Assembly: GCA_030142905.1 (NCBI GenBank) | Contig: JASJOG010000012.1 | Coordinates: 2,985,501 to 3,049,500, forward strand | Direction of reading: 5' to 3' | Length of the DNA: 64,000 bases | From: Heliopora coerulea | Lineage: Eukaryota > Cnidaria > Anthozoa > Scleralcyonacea > Helioporidae | Shown here: in pieces, positions 1-10,731 of the stretch | Position numbering within the stretch: position 1 is the stretch's first letter | Layout: every line of letters starts with the position of its first letter | Made by a program: the position numbers and the translations under genes | The notes under the pieces: model-generated | Seen by the model: only the letters and a program-made list of their open reading frames with translations | What the model was told of the DNA's origin: nothing | Databases searched by the model: none

Positions 1-1917
1 GTTTCACATTTGACAAGAGTAATGTTGGACTTGGAAGAAAGCAATGATGAAAAGATATCAACTAGAAAAGAAGCTCAGCCATCTAGAAAGAAGTTTGACA
101 AAGATATAGTTGAACATTTGAAGAAGCAATTCATGCAATTTGATGTCTTCAAGTTGCCTACATCAGAAAAGGGTGCACCTGTCATTTTACAAGATGCTGA
201 TAACCAAGAAAAGGAGTTAATTAGTCCCAGTCTTCAACTAACTTCTATAGCCACAAATGATGTTGCCACAAGTGAAATTCAGCAAGACATGCTTTCTGCA
301 GAGAATCTAGGAAGACAATTGGTATCCAAACATGTGACAAGCTGGTTCATTAAGAAAGAAGTCCCATTCTTTAATTCACTTAAGAAGAACAACAGTAAGA
401 CATTCAAGACTTTGTACCAAACAACAGTTCTAGTAAAACAAAATGAACAAAAAGTGATAAAAGCAGACAGAAAGTTACTGCAGCGTCTCCTCACAGCTTC
501 AATGGCAGGCCGACAAATCAAGATGGATGAAATTCTACAACATGAACTTGCCAGTTTGCCTTTATCCTTAGCAAAAATTAATGGAGACATGAATTCTACA
601 ACCAAGGTAGATATGACTGACATATTGATGGGTGATATTGAAGTTCTACATAGTATCCCATATCAGGAAGATTCAGATAAGACATGTATAATAATTGATG
701 GACATGCACTCATTCAAGCTCTGGGTAAACCACAGAATTGCAAAACCTTCCAGGATTATGGAGGTGTGTTCTTGAGAGCTGTGGCAAAAGAATTGGATGA
801 AAGCGTTAAACGAATTGATGTACTATTTGATACCTATATTGAAAACTCGATGAAAGCTGCTGCCCGAGCAAAACGAAACACCAAGAAAAGGCCAATACGT
901 AGGGTTATTGATCGAGAGGATTTGCCACTTCCACAAGTCTGGGGAAACTTTATCGCCTTGCCAGAAAACAAAGCTGACTTGGCCAATTTCTTGAGTGAAT
1001 ATCTCATGCAACATGGTCATGAGCTCTTAGCAAATTGTGAGCTGGTCACAAGTGGTGGATATAAAGAAACAACAAAGGCATGTTCAACATCTTTGGGAAA
1101 TCTAACACACCTTAAATGTAACCACGAGGAAGCAGATACACGTATTATTTTGCATGCATGTGATGCAATTTTAAAGGGTTTTAATAAACTCCTTGTACAT
1201 TGTAGGGACACAGATGTTTTGTTACTGCTAGTTCATTTTCTAGGTACGATTGAAGATGTTCAAACATGGATGATTGCAGGAACTTCAAGACAAAGAAAAT
1301 GTTATCCTGTTCATACGATTACTGAGCGTCTACCTGCACCTATTACTAATAATATTTTAGGGTTTCATGCTTTAACAGGATGTGATACAACCTCCTCTTT
1401 CACTGGTTTTGGAAAGCGAAAATGTTGGAAAGTCTTTGAGGAATTCCCTCATTTAATTAATGGTCTTGGCAGAGACGGTCCAAGTAATGAAATTGAGGAG
1501 TTTGTCTGTCGACTTTACTCTGCCCAAGATCCAAAAGCTGGAGTAAATAAATGTAGAATTGACCTATTTGAAAAGGGAAGCAAAGACCTCGAAAAGCTTC
1601 CCCCGACAGAAGATGCATTGAACTTGCACATCGCCCGTGCTAACCAACAAGCTAAAGTTTGGCTCCAGGCAAATTTAAGTTGGCAAACAGTAGATTTACC
1701 ATTTGAAACAATTGGTTGGAAGGTACATGAACAAAGATTAAAGATTGTGTGGACAACAAAGCCATCTATACCATCATCATGTGTAAACTTAATATCTTGT
1801 GGATGTACAAAGAAGTGCAATACGGGCGCTTGTAAATGCTACAAAACTAGTCAGCGATGCACTCCTATATGCTCATGTAATGCACAGGGATGCAAGAATC
1901 CTTACACTTCAAGGTAG
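1..1917 (+). CDS. Unclassified protein: FEN/PIN-like nuclease core plus Cys-rich tail (5' end outside window)
   Basis: One uninterrupted frame runs from the window edge to a TAG at 1915-1917; the first ATG is at 22 and the frame is open upstream, so the true N-terminus may lie outside. Seen: IIDGHALIQ near residue 230, then HEEADTRI, RDTDVLLLLV and GFHALTGCDTTSSFTG around residues 375-470. These spaced acidic blocks resemble the FEN1/XPG/PIN metal-binding core. The last ~40 residues are Cys-rich (CGCTKKC, CKCYKTSQRC, CSCNAQGC), like a CXC/Tesmin-type zinc module. Proteins of this layout recur in cnidarian genomes and are probably carried by mobile elements, but no terminal repeats or second element gene are visible here. 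The nuclease role is inference from motif spacing. Not on the duplicated segment. Confidence 0.6.
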   Translation, partial: VSHLTRVMLDLEESNDEKISTRKEAQPSRKKFDKDIVEHLKKQFMQFDVFKLPTSEKGAPVILQDADNQEKELISPSLQLTSIATNDVATSEIQQDMLSAENLGRQLVSKHVTSWFIKKEVPFFNSLKKNNSKTFKTLYQTTVLVKQNEQKVIKADRKLLQRLLTASMAGRQIKMDEILQHELASLPLSLAKINGDMNSTTKVDMTDILMGDIEVLHSIPYQEDSDKTCIIIDGHALIQALGKPQNCKTFQDYGGVFLRAVAKELDESVKRIDVLFDTYIENSMKAAARAKRNTKKRPIRRVIDREDLPLPQVWGNFIALPENKADLANFLSEYLMQHGHELLANCELVTSGGYKETTKACSTSLGNLTHLKCNHEEADTRIILHACDAILKGFNKLLVHCRDTDVLLLLVHFLGTIEDVQTWMIAGTSRQRKCYPVHTITERLPAPITNNILGFHALTGCDTTSSFTGFGKRKCWKVFEEFPHLINGLGRDGPSNEIEEFVCRLYSAQDPKAGVNKCRIDLFEKGSKDLEKLPPTEDALNLHIARANQQAKVWLQANLSWQTVDLPFETIGWKVHEQRLKIVWTTKPSIPSSCVNLISCGCTKKCNTGACKCYKTSQRCTPICSCNAQGCKNPYTSR

Positions 1918-2341
1918 ACATAGACATTTAAAAAAATATGTGTTTTTTGGGTCATAACATACCTATAAAAAGGATTTTCATGCTTCGTTATGCGGCGTTA
2001 CGTTCACACGTCTTTGTTTACAATGTCATGTCCACATTAGTACGAACTTCCGTTTCACTTGACCAATAAGAGATCACGGCTTATTAGCGAGGGCCAATAA
2101 AAATTGCTTATTTGTTGCATAGCAACAAAAAGTTGTAAAAATGTAGATTTCACACCTGCCGATGCAGGCTATATTATTGTCTAAAAAACACTAAAATTTT
2201 GGTACAAAAAATCCGATTTTTGCGTGGTAACCCCCCAAACCTTTAAAACTAAGCATATTCGAGTTCATCTATCGCGGTTACCAGCTTCTAACAAAAAAAT
2301 GCCATCGGACGAAATATTTTGCCAGCCCGGCCGGCCGACTA
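1918..2341. other. Non-coding stretch with small hairpin
   Basis: Between the ORF stop and the hAT terminus there is no convincing coding frame. A perfect 8-bp inverted repeat with a 3-base loop (TTTGTTGC/GCAACAAA) lies at 2111-2129. This may be the 3' part of whatever carries the first ORF. It is not shared with the second duplicate copy, whose upstream flank at 52.8-53.04 kb is unrelated. Confidence 0.5.
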
Positions 2342-2342
2342 T

Positions 2343-4800
2343 CTCAGATTTACGGAAATTTCCTTAAACTGAGGAAATTTTGACCTATCTAAGGAGGTTT
2401 TCATGGAAATAGGATTTTTAAGGAATTTTTAAGAAATTTTTGGATAGTAACAAAAATAGGATAGGGACATTGATAAGTTCAATATTCTTGTTCTGTTTCT
2501 TATTATAAATATTCATTTATTCTAACAAAACTTTTCTTTTAATTCGTTTATACGCCATTCACATGATTACCATTTAATCATTGGTTGAAAGTTCCTTTGT
2601 AATAAGTTCATGAACCTGACTGTCGGTAGCTTCACTCTTACCAGCTTTTACCATACGAATAAAATCTGTTTTCAGTTCTATTTGGTGTGCATGGATATCA
2701 TGTGCCTTCATGCCCTCATGGTCGTGTATTAGCCTAACAAAGGTCTCTCTTTTCAATGTATTTCTCAACTCGGTTTTTATCCGCTTGAGAAGACTGAAAA
2801 CTCTCTCGACGGAGGCATTCGAAAATGGCAAAGACATCATGCAAGCGACAACTTTTCGAAGATTCGGGTACTTGAAGGATCCGTTGATGGTCTTTGCGTT
2901 CAGCCTTTTCTGCCAGAAAACAATTGATTCATTGGGCGTCAACTCTGTGAACTCTTCCAAGGACTGCCTTCTCCATTCCAGATCAGCGCTAACTACGTCT
3001 GCCACGTCGGCCAAATACGGCAGCGTCGAGAAAAGTTCGTGCGGTAAGAGAGGCAAACATTTGACGGCATTGCTTGGAATGAGGAACTCTACCAATCTAA
3101 ATATTGGATTCTTTATGACGAAACGTGATCTTATTTGCTTGACCAGCTCAATCAGGAACTCTAAACAAGCCTTTTAAACTTTCAGCACGGAATCTAGATC
3201 ATCTTTCAATTCGGACAGTGTATTCGTAGCCAATATTCTCATATACACCTTTTCTAAAGGCACTCTGAAGTCCACACAATGTACGTCGATGGTGAAGGGA
3301 TCCTCTTTCCTGATTACATCCATATTAATGAAATCGCTCAGAATATCTCGTAGTTGCTTCGTAACTTCTTCTCTGAGATGATGTAGCATGGGTTTTGTTG
3401 TTTCAGACATGGTGTTAAACTCGTTGAGTCGACGCAGCCGTGCACTCAAGAACTCCAACTAAGCGAGAACGTATTTGTTGCTCAAACCTTTCAAAATGGT
3501 CTCTGTTGTGTAAGAAGGATCTTTCCCTTCTCTCACAAATGCGGTGAAATACAGACGAAGAGCTTCGCATTGCTCTAGAATTCTAGTGACGCAGCTCTCC
3601 AACAATAGCCATCTTGTTTGGGATAGTTTCAACAACCTTGTGAGGTTGCACTTCCACAAACTCTCGAAACTGCACAAAAATCCTTCGGCCTTAGCGTTGA
3701 CCAGTTGAAGTGGGGGTAGATGTTTCTGCACAAATCTTTGAGTATTGTAGGCAACTTTAAGCAAGAATTAGATGCACAGAGATGAATCATATGGCAGCTG
3801 CACTTGATGGCAGTAACATGTGACAAATCGTTCTTCAGAAGGGTCGAAACATTTAAATTTCCACCAAACATAACATTGCAGGTATCTGAAAAGTAACCAA
3901 TGATGTTGGAGAGAGGTATTGATTTCTCTTGGAAAACGCCTTTTATCGATTGATAAAGCCCCTTAGCTCCAGTGTCGCTGACTTCGACTATATCCAAAAA
4001 CCTAGTTACAGGTTTTAAGTCGTCGTCAACATACATAACACAGATTCCCAACTGCTTCTCGGTTGACACATCTGTAGTCTCATCTGGTATGATGCTAAAT
4101 CGCTTTGTGGCGTAAGATCTCGACCAACGCTTTTACATAATACAGTCCGACGCCTTGGCGAATCATGTTCGTACATTTTTTTGGCTCCTATCTTCATTGC
4201 TTGAAGGCATTTTGCTTCCTGAGTATTCTTTGGTGCTCTTGATTTCAGGAAGTCGAGAAGAAACGGACTGAGACTAAGAGGTAGATTGTGTTCGGCGATA
4301 AAAGCAGCCAATTGAACTGTAGTGATCTCCTTGTATGTGCTGGTATTTTCTTGCTTTTGAAGGCTAACGTAAATGCTAGTCTGGTTCGGTGAACTTGAAC
4401 AAGCTAGCTTGTGTTGAGCTGACTCTTTGTGTCTTTGAAGCGCAGTTTTTGAGCAGATTTTCTTCAAGCACACTTTGCATGATGGTTCGTCGTTAGCGTT
4501 AGTAGGTGCAATAAGCCACTGTTTAAAAGCAGGATCTTTCATCCAATCTGTGCGAAACTTCTGTTTGTATTTTTTTTCTTGTTATTTTTGTTTTTTTGGG
4601 AGGGCTTCCCTCATCTTCGGAGTACGATTCTGAGTCAGCCACGATAAATAGTCCTAAAAACCGATAATTTTCCCGCCTTTTCGATCGTCACGAGAGGTCT
4701 GGAGCGTTCCTGGGGGATTGACCCGAGTTTGAGGAAATTTTGATCGATCTAAGGAACTTTTACCGTCGAATCTAAGGAAATGTTAGCAATAAGATCTGAG
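2343..4800 (-). mobile_element. hAT-superfamily DNA transposon, copy 1 (decayed)
   Basis: The ends read CTCAGATTTA (2343-2352) and, inverted, CTCAGATCTT (4791-4800), bracketing a hAT transposase remnant. Just inside are two copies of a ~26-bp motif in direct orientation (2371-2396 and 4731-4756, both starting GAGGAAATTTTGA), plus other AAGGAA-type subterminal repeats, as expected of hAT transposase-binding sites. No matching 8-bp target duplication is visible (flanks gactatct and agggccct), so one end may have been rearranged. The left end is also the left limit of the segmental duplication. Confidence 0.7.
2574..4542 (-). pseudogene. hAT transposase (BED/C2H2-like finger, hAT dimerisation domain), copy 1
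   Basis: Read on the minus strand: a CKVC...H...H zinc finger near the N-terminus (4440-4480), a central RNase H-like region with DETTD, CHMIHLCAS and SQTRWL, and a C-terminal hAT dimerisation block SLPFSNASVERVFSLLKR (around 2800). Lesions: two +1 insertions near 4107 and 4178 that are absent from the other copy, a frameshift in a T-run near 3670, an in-frame TAG at 3459-3461 and an in-frame TAA at 3174-3176. Out-of-frame N-terminal coding (acidic, then Lys-rich) continues to about 4640. The last three lesions are shared with copy 2, so the gene was dead before the duplication. The layout is typical of animal ZMYM6/SCAND3-like hAT transposases. Confidence 0.85.
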
Positions 4801-5339
4801 GGCCCTGCCTCTTGCTTCGACGACAAAGTAAACTTAAATTTTTATGGGAGGATATAATCTAAAAATGTCGAAAGATTTACTTGAAAAAATTGCAGAAATT
4901 GATATGGAAGTCGCAGAAAGTTTAAAAGGTAAGGGTAGCATCTTTCTTAATTTTACTTAATGGTTAAAACTGCTAGAAACGGCAGCGTTGTTTGGCTACT
5001 GTTGCCTGTAAAAATTTGAATTTGCCGCGTTCAAGAACCTAATGCATATTTACATGTATACTTAATAGCATAAATTTGTATAATCCAGATCTGTTATGTT
5101 TGATTTAAACTTAATTAGTACTGCTACGAATTGACAGATATTTTATGCAATATAAAGAAATATATATTTTATACCAAATTGTTGAAAACTTAAGAATCAT
5201 ACTCAAAGACGTATGAAAAGTGTTCACAGTGATCTGACACTGCAGATCCTGAAATAGAATTGAAACACTGCGCGCCCTCCATGACAGGCTTAAGTCGTTG
5301 CAAAATGTTTTGTATAAAAATTCGATAGCAGTCCGTGAT

Positions 5340-5411
5340 GGCTCGATAGCTCAATAGGTAGAGCAGCAGTCTAAAAACCCGAAGATGCATATTCAAATCC
5401 AGTTCGAGGCA
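5340..5411 (+). mobile_element. tRNA-derived SINE head (copy 1)
   Basis: This 72-bp tRNA-like stretch in the first intron has an A box (TAGCTCAATAGG), a B box (ATTCAAATCC) and nearly complementary acceptor ends (GGCTCGA / TCGAGGC). The anticodon arm is degenerate, so it is not a working tRNA gene; it looks like the Pol III promoter of a SINE. The same element sits at 56037-56108. Confidence 0.65.
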
Positions 5412-5918
5412 ACAAATTTTTCGTTGTTCTCTGCAGTGTCAGATTATGAATACTGTTGAAAATTTATGAACGCAATTTCATTTTGGAGAGGGAGGACCAC
5501 TTATAACAAATTTTTCTAGAGGTACAGAAATGCTTTTGAAAATTTGCAAAGTTTAAATGCACACCAAGTATTATCATGATATCAAAGGTACCCTGGGGAT
5601 AAAAACCAAATAAATTTGTCCAAGGTAGTATAATTTTTTATCAAGAGAGAAGCTGCCTGGCTTGACAAAATATTATTACTTGTAATACTTGTGAACATTA
5701 TATGTTTTCAACTTTATTAATAATAGCTTGTGCAGTTTATTTTTTCTGACTAGTGCAATATGGTTATTGTGGGGTGGTTATGTGTTTCAGATGATGGGCT
5801 TACAAATGAAGATGTGAAGGACCTGTGCTATGATGCATTGAAAGAAACCATTCCGGGTGATGGAATGAAAGGAATTTTAGTAAGGTCACGCATCTGGAAA
5901 GTAATATCTCAGCCTCAG

Positions 5919-6544
5919 GTAAAACATTTAACAATTTGTAAATATTGAACTTAACATGCAAGTCGTGTCCATGCTGTGTATAACAATGTATCAGACCTTT
6001 AGAAGTAAACAGCACCCATATTTCGTGTTGTTGCCAAGGCTGGTACGAAAGCTTGCTACACAATCACATAAAGTTTCAAAGGTTGGCACAGAATCAATTT
6101 ACTATTAAAGACTTATTAAAGTATAAGGTCAAACATTGGATTAACCTCATTTTTGGTGACGTGTGGTGTTTATGTGGAAATTATGCAGCCCGGTCTCTAT
6201 TTACCCACTGACGTGTAAGACTCTACTTTTGACCTGTAAGATTGTATGTAGTCTGGGCTTAGGCAGAGTAAATACTAAAATGGGGCGCATGAGAAAGTAT
6301 TTAAGGGTTGAAGTTTTTTTGTATACATGAAAATCATTTTACATACATCTTAATTGTCTGGATCAAATGTGGGGTTTTCAAATATATAGATATGTGCAGA
6401 AAGACATAAAACAAAACAGTGAGTTAAATTTATCCAAGAGTTATTGCTAGCCAACAACTGGTTGCTTAACAATATTCAGTGCTTTATTGCAAAGTAGTTT
6501 TGCTATTCTAATTTCGGGAAACTAACAAAGTAAGAACAAACAAG
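5919..6544. other. Intron 2 of the split gene (copy 1)
   Basis: AT-rich with no coding frame. It lies between a GTAAAA donor at 5919 and an acceptor at about 6543-6544 that preserves phase 0. Near-identical to 56618-57243. Confidence 0.5.
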
Positions 6545-7299
6545 AAAACCGACACAGTAACACCAACCAACAGCCCCAAACCGACAGCAAAACTTTTGAC
6601 TGGAAAGAGAAAGTTTGGCGAAATGGCAGATGCAGATAATCATGTTGACTTGTCAGAGGAAGATCATGATATCTCATGAATAGAAGCTGAAATGTCAAAT
6701 CCTACTCCCCCAACCACGCCAGCTATATTGCAAGTGAAATCGTCCGTGTACACCATTTATCGCGATAGACGAGTTGACTTGGCTGTGCAGACTGGACGTA
6801 TACCAGAAAACTTGGTTCATGACATTGTGAGGGGAACAGTTAGCAACATGATGTCTGTGTCATTATGTCATCCATGGAATCGAATGCCAGGCACAATTGA
6901 GCTAAGGGAGATGGCAAAAAGTCTGATCATCACATATCCATTGTTACGTGATCCAGTTAATGGCCATGTTAGTTAAATACAGTGTTATACTATAATTTTA
7001 TGAGTAAGATATAGGACCTGATAGGTATAAACTGAATGCCATAAACTCTAATACCTGGAGGGCTGGAAATTTGCTGATATCAGTGTTTCTATTAAAACAT
7101 CAGAATGCTGATAGTAGATTTACTATTAAATTCGAAACTCCATCTTAAAATCTGATGTTTCTGTGCATTTTACTACATATGGTATAGCAAATCAGAATAG
7201 CAAAAATTTCTGCCCATGCATGGTTATAATGGCTGTAAGCTTGGGAATATATTAGTACTTGTGTTTATTGTCAATGGACGTGATGTTGTTGAATGAACA

Positions 7300-8608
7300 A
7301 ACAACTGGATTTACCACCGATCTGCGTACACCAAATAAATCAGGACCATATACCTCCAAGGAAACTTGGGATTAGCAACCTACAACTTCACAACAGATCC
7401 TTGCTGAGAAAAACTCGGTACCAAATACTGGAGACAAACCTTGAAGCTGCCTTACCGGACTTAGACACTGCGTTTCGCAATTTTCGTGAACATATCTCAT
7501 TAATTGTATACTCACTTGTAAATATAGTCCCATGTAACTACTACATACACTATCATCTCGTGAGATGACACTTTTGTAACACTTCTCGTGCAATTTGTAC
7601 ATCCGAATCTTCTTAATACATACTTCCTTCCTCTACAATAAATACAACAACACTGCCCTTCTACATAACACCCTCTCGCAGAACTACGTTGACGTATCCA
7701 TTACGCAGCAAAATACAACATCCATTCTCAGAACGACGCTGACATATTCATTCCTTCGTAATATATAGAACAAATTAAAAGGGGATCCACCCCCACGGCT
7801 ATCCCCCTACGACACCTACCACCACAACTCTCCCCACACTACGCGCAACCACTACCGCGCGCTACATGTCAACTGGGAACGAACAAATCTACCTATTATA
7901 TATTCACGTCACAACTTTACCCCGATCTCATTTACTGCTTACCGATCGGCGCATACACAGCGAAAACACCTTTACAACAGCGACCTTCTTTATCTTATAC
8001 GATGGCACGACGCGTTGGATTATCCAAGCCACACAACAATTTTGGTAAGCAGACACTTTTTCTCTTTACACTATTATTATACTCTATACTGATTTCTCTG
8101 CCTTCCGACTGGAAAACATCGACTCCCAACCCCAAATCCCTGCTGAAGAGGCCACCATAGAAGGCCGAAACGTACGTCCAGGGTTGTGTCCCAAAAGAAT
8201 TATGCACGAGACAATGTTACGCATCTTTTACTGTCATCTTTGACTCTCTTCTTTTTTCGATATGCTATATACACACTCATTTTTTACTCGGTACCACATG
8301 TCCAACTGCGTAGCCATCTAACACCTCGCATCAATCCGTAACATACGGTGGGTTTAGACTTCCCTTTCCTACTAGCTGGCAATTTTATCATTTTTACCAC
8401 ACTTAAATGGGCCCTACATCGACTCTGAGACCAAGACTCATATATATTCTATCGATTCTCGTGGCATACCTTTATGTGTAGCCATCTGACGCGTGTTATA
8501 GCCCGAGGCTGTAGGCGCATTATATTATCACAATACTAACTCACTCATGAAATTATCACATTTACATAACTATAACACCAGTGTGGTTCCAATTACCTAC
8601 TCCAAAAC
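7300..8608. mobile_element. Unassigned 1.3-kb insertion/replacement unique to copy 1
   Basis: Where copy 2 has about 160 bp (57998-58157, including the exon d acceptor), copy 1 has ~1.3 kb of unrelated, more C-rich sequence. The shared left flank ends at GAATGAACAAA and the shared right flank resumes at AAAAAAGGTTTTCAG. No open frame over 91 codons, no clear terminal repeats and no target-site duplication were found. It may be an insertion with a deletion at the target, or the remains of a retroelement. Confidence 0.6.
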
Positions 8609-8756
8609 CATAAAAAAGGTTTTCAGAAGATAACCAGTAAATCTTGTCCAGAAGACATCACAGAAGAACATGTAATTGTAGATACCTATAACCCAAAGAC
8701 AATTGACAGTGATACTGGTGAAAAGCAGACCAATGTTGAACTTTGGAGTAACAATG
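8609..8756 (+). pseudogene. Exon d remnant of the split SAMD3-like gene (copy 1)
   Basis: It matches the 3' two thirds of the exon at 58082-58298 (reads GFQKITSKSCPEDITEE... with one His for Arg change) and keeps the GTAAGC donor at 8757. Its acceptor and first ~24 codons are replaced by foreign sequence, so it is orphaned. Confidence 0.6.
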
Positions 8757-9005
8757 GTAAGCGTATTGGTAATAATTTATGTCTGTTAAGTTTCATAGTT
8801 TTTGGTGTAGAAAGAACATCTTTGCACCCTTGCAAGGATCAATTATTATGTGAAAGCAGTTGGTCTACCTCATGGTTCACATATAGTTTTTTGGTTGTGA
8901 GTTATGACAGTGTGGGCTTCTTGGATGATGCTCATCTCAGCCACCCTAATTTATTTTGTAATACTAATCTGTCTATTATAACAGTAAAGGAAATAGGAGA
9001 AAGTA

Positions 9006-9240
9006 CTCTTGTATCAAGCAATAATATTCTTCCTTGAAGCAATAATGCTCTTGTATCAAGCAACAACATTCCTGTATCAAACAAGAATATTCTTGATCAA
9101 GCAATAATATTTTTGTATCAAGCAATAATATTCTTGTAAGAATATTATTCTTACAAGAATAATATTCTAGTAACGAGAATATAATTCTTTGCAAGAATAA
9201 TATTCTTACTATAGGGACAAGAATGTGTTTGCTTGCTTTG
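9006..9240. repeat. AT-rich minisatellite with palindromic insert
   Basis: About five degenerate copies of a ~22-bp unit (TCTTGTATCAAGCAATAATAT) are followed by a self-complementary block (9121-9210) in which TATTCTTACAAGAAT and its complement alternate. Copy 2 (58560-58680) has the units but lacks the palindromic block. Confidence 0.8.
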
Positions 9241-9768
9241 AGCAACTTTTTGCTCAAAGCAAGCAATTTTTTTCTTAAATCAAGAATGAAGAATTTTGCT
9301 GTGAAAGCCGTTATTTTGAACTTATCCTAATATTCTCTCGCTTTTGTTGCAATGATAGCTTTCATGGGGGAATCGGAATGTACAATATTCTCACAAACTA
9401 GTTTTAGCAGATTTTTCATGAAGGAAGAGCCAATGGGTTGCCATGGACTCCACGAATGAATTGAGCAGAATATTCAAAGTGAAAATCATGAACTTCGTGT
9501 CAAGCTCACGGCTCAAAATTTTATCACCTAAACATGTCGTGTTAGTTTTTCATGCGAAGTTTTCTCCCCATTGTGTTTAACTTTAAACTATAATTAGCCT
9601 CGGTGATTTATCACTTTGTTGCACATTCTATTCATAACATACATTCCTTTTCAATCCTTTAATGCCAGAATTTTTTGTTTATTGTTCTGTCCTTCTTTTT
9701 GTTTTGTCCATTCATTGGTTCTTTCGTTCAAGAAGTGTGACATATATCGGATACTGGGTATTAAAGTG

Positions 9769-10731
9769 TTAACAAGATCTCAATGCCGTTATCATTGTCT
9801 TCCAAATACGTTTGTAGCCTGAACATAAAGTTCGATCAAATACTCCGTATATGAAGGGATTCACTGCAGAAGTTCCAGTTAAGCTTATAATGAATAACCA
9901 CTCTCTAAAATCGCCAGTTTCACCAGATACTCCAGTGGTGTATAAAAACCACCACAGCTGGTCTGGCAATGACGCTACGCCAAAACAAATGACAACAGTA
10001 GCACTAACAATGAAGGCTCGGATATTTCGATGATGTTTTATTCTTTCTAAACGTGTAAGTTCTCCGATAACCTCTTTAGCAGCAGCGGTACCATGTGATC
10101 TTATGGATTTTGTCTTTTCATTCTGTTTTACGAGCACCTTGGATATCGTCCAATAAAGAATTGATAACATTGTTATGGGAATAAAATACTGAATGCAAGA
10201 TAGGAATAACGTGTAAATGACATCGAGTGCTGAATACGGCCACTCTACGACGCATTCATGTGTCAGTTTCATAAATTTTAGGACCAAGATGTATGGAACT
10301 ACGCAAATTATTGCCAGAACGTAGATTAGACTAGCAACAACTTTTAGTTTCCGAAGACTTAATTCTCGTTTTAGAGGATATACAACAGCACGGTAACGAA
10401 CGATTGCAATGACGACCATGAAATGTACTCCAACAGTAAAAAACACCGTTTGCATTGGGGACCATAATTTACACATTGCAAAGGAGCGAACGAATGGCGA
10501 ATTTGGTGACAAAAGGTTGTAGGTATCACCAAAACTAAGCACCAGGAGAAGTAGGTCACAGACGGCCAAATACAGAACGAGGCTGTAATAGGTATTTTTG
10601 AGATGATTTGTTGGGCTGCAGATAGAGCAAATCACCAGGGTGTTTCCTAACACTCCAACTACCTGAACCAAGGAAAGAGCTACGGCTGAAAGATAATCAG
10701 GGAAAATATTTTCTTGTGTCGCGTTCATCAT
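9769..10731 (-). CDS. Class A (rhodopsin-like) GPCR G1, intronless
   Basis: A 320-residue single-exon 7TM receptor. Seen: N-glycosylation sequon NAT at 3-5; TM1 GVLGN with N30 (1.50); TM2 LAVCD with D59 (2.50); disulphide Cys C86 at the top of TM3; VRYRAVVYPL at 110-119 in place of DRY; TM6 VASLP with P256 but Ser at the usual toggle Trp; TM7 NPFIY at 291-295; short loops and tail. Arg111 is exactly 25 residues after Cys86, fixing V110 as position 3.49. Of the two adjacent ATGs the upstream one is used. Ligand unknown; plasma-membrane location is inferred. The 5' and 3' flanks are shared with G2, and the protein is identical to that at 59222-60184. Confidence 0.92.
   Translation of the reverse strand: MMNATQENIFPDYLSAVALSLVQVVGVLGNTLVICSICSPTNHLKNTYYSLVLYLAVCDLLLLVLSFGDTYNLLSPNSPFVRSFAMCKLWSPMQTVFFTVGVHFMVVIAIVRYRAVVYPLKRELSLRKLKVVASLIYVLAIICVVPYILVLKFMKLTHECVVEWPYSALDVIYTLFLSCIQYFIPITMLSILYWTISKVLVKQNEKTKSIRSHGTAAAKEVIGELTRLERIKHHRNIRAFIVSATVVICFGVASLPDQLWWFLYTTGVSGETGDFREWLFIISLTGTSAVNPFIYGVFDRTLCSGYKRIWKTMITALRSC

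Larger units (their letters stand above)
4865..6967 (+). pseudogene. Split gene with SAMD3-like C-terminal region, exons a-c (copy 1)
   Basis: Three exons fit GT-AG rules in one frame. Exon a is 4865-4928 (starts MSKDLLEKIAEIDMEVAES, donor GTAAGG, phase 1). Exon b is 5791-5918 (after TTTCAG, reads DDGLTNEDVKDLCYDALK, donor GTAAAA, phase 0). Exon c is about 6545-6967 (phase 0, donor GTTAGT). Exon c contains a conserved-looking block (RIPENLVHDIVRGTV, IELREMAKSLIITYPLLRD) recalling the C-terminal region of SAMD3-like cnidarian proteins. An in-frame TGA at 6677-6679 interrupts exon c in both copies. The 5' part of exon d is missing here because of a replacement at 7300-8608, so this copy cannot make the full product. 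Function unknown. Confidence 0.5.

Noticed and set aside
2710..3177. 155-codon plus-strand ORF (repeated at 53409-53876)
   Set aside because: It lies antisense to the hAT dimerisation domain, whose minus-strand motifs are clear.
5340..5411. Functional tRNA gene
   Set aside because: The A and B boxes are present, but the anticodon arm does not pair and the sequence is embedded in a duplicated intron, so a SINE head fits better.
9006..9240. CRISPR-like array
   Set aside because: The repeat units are degenerate and contiguous, with no unique spacers, in a eukaryotic context; this is a minisatellite.
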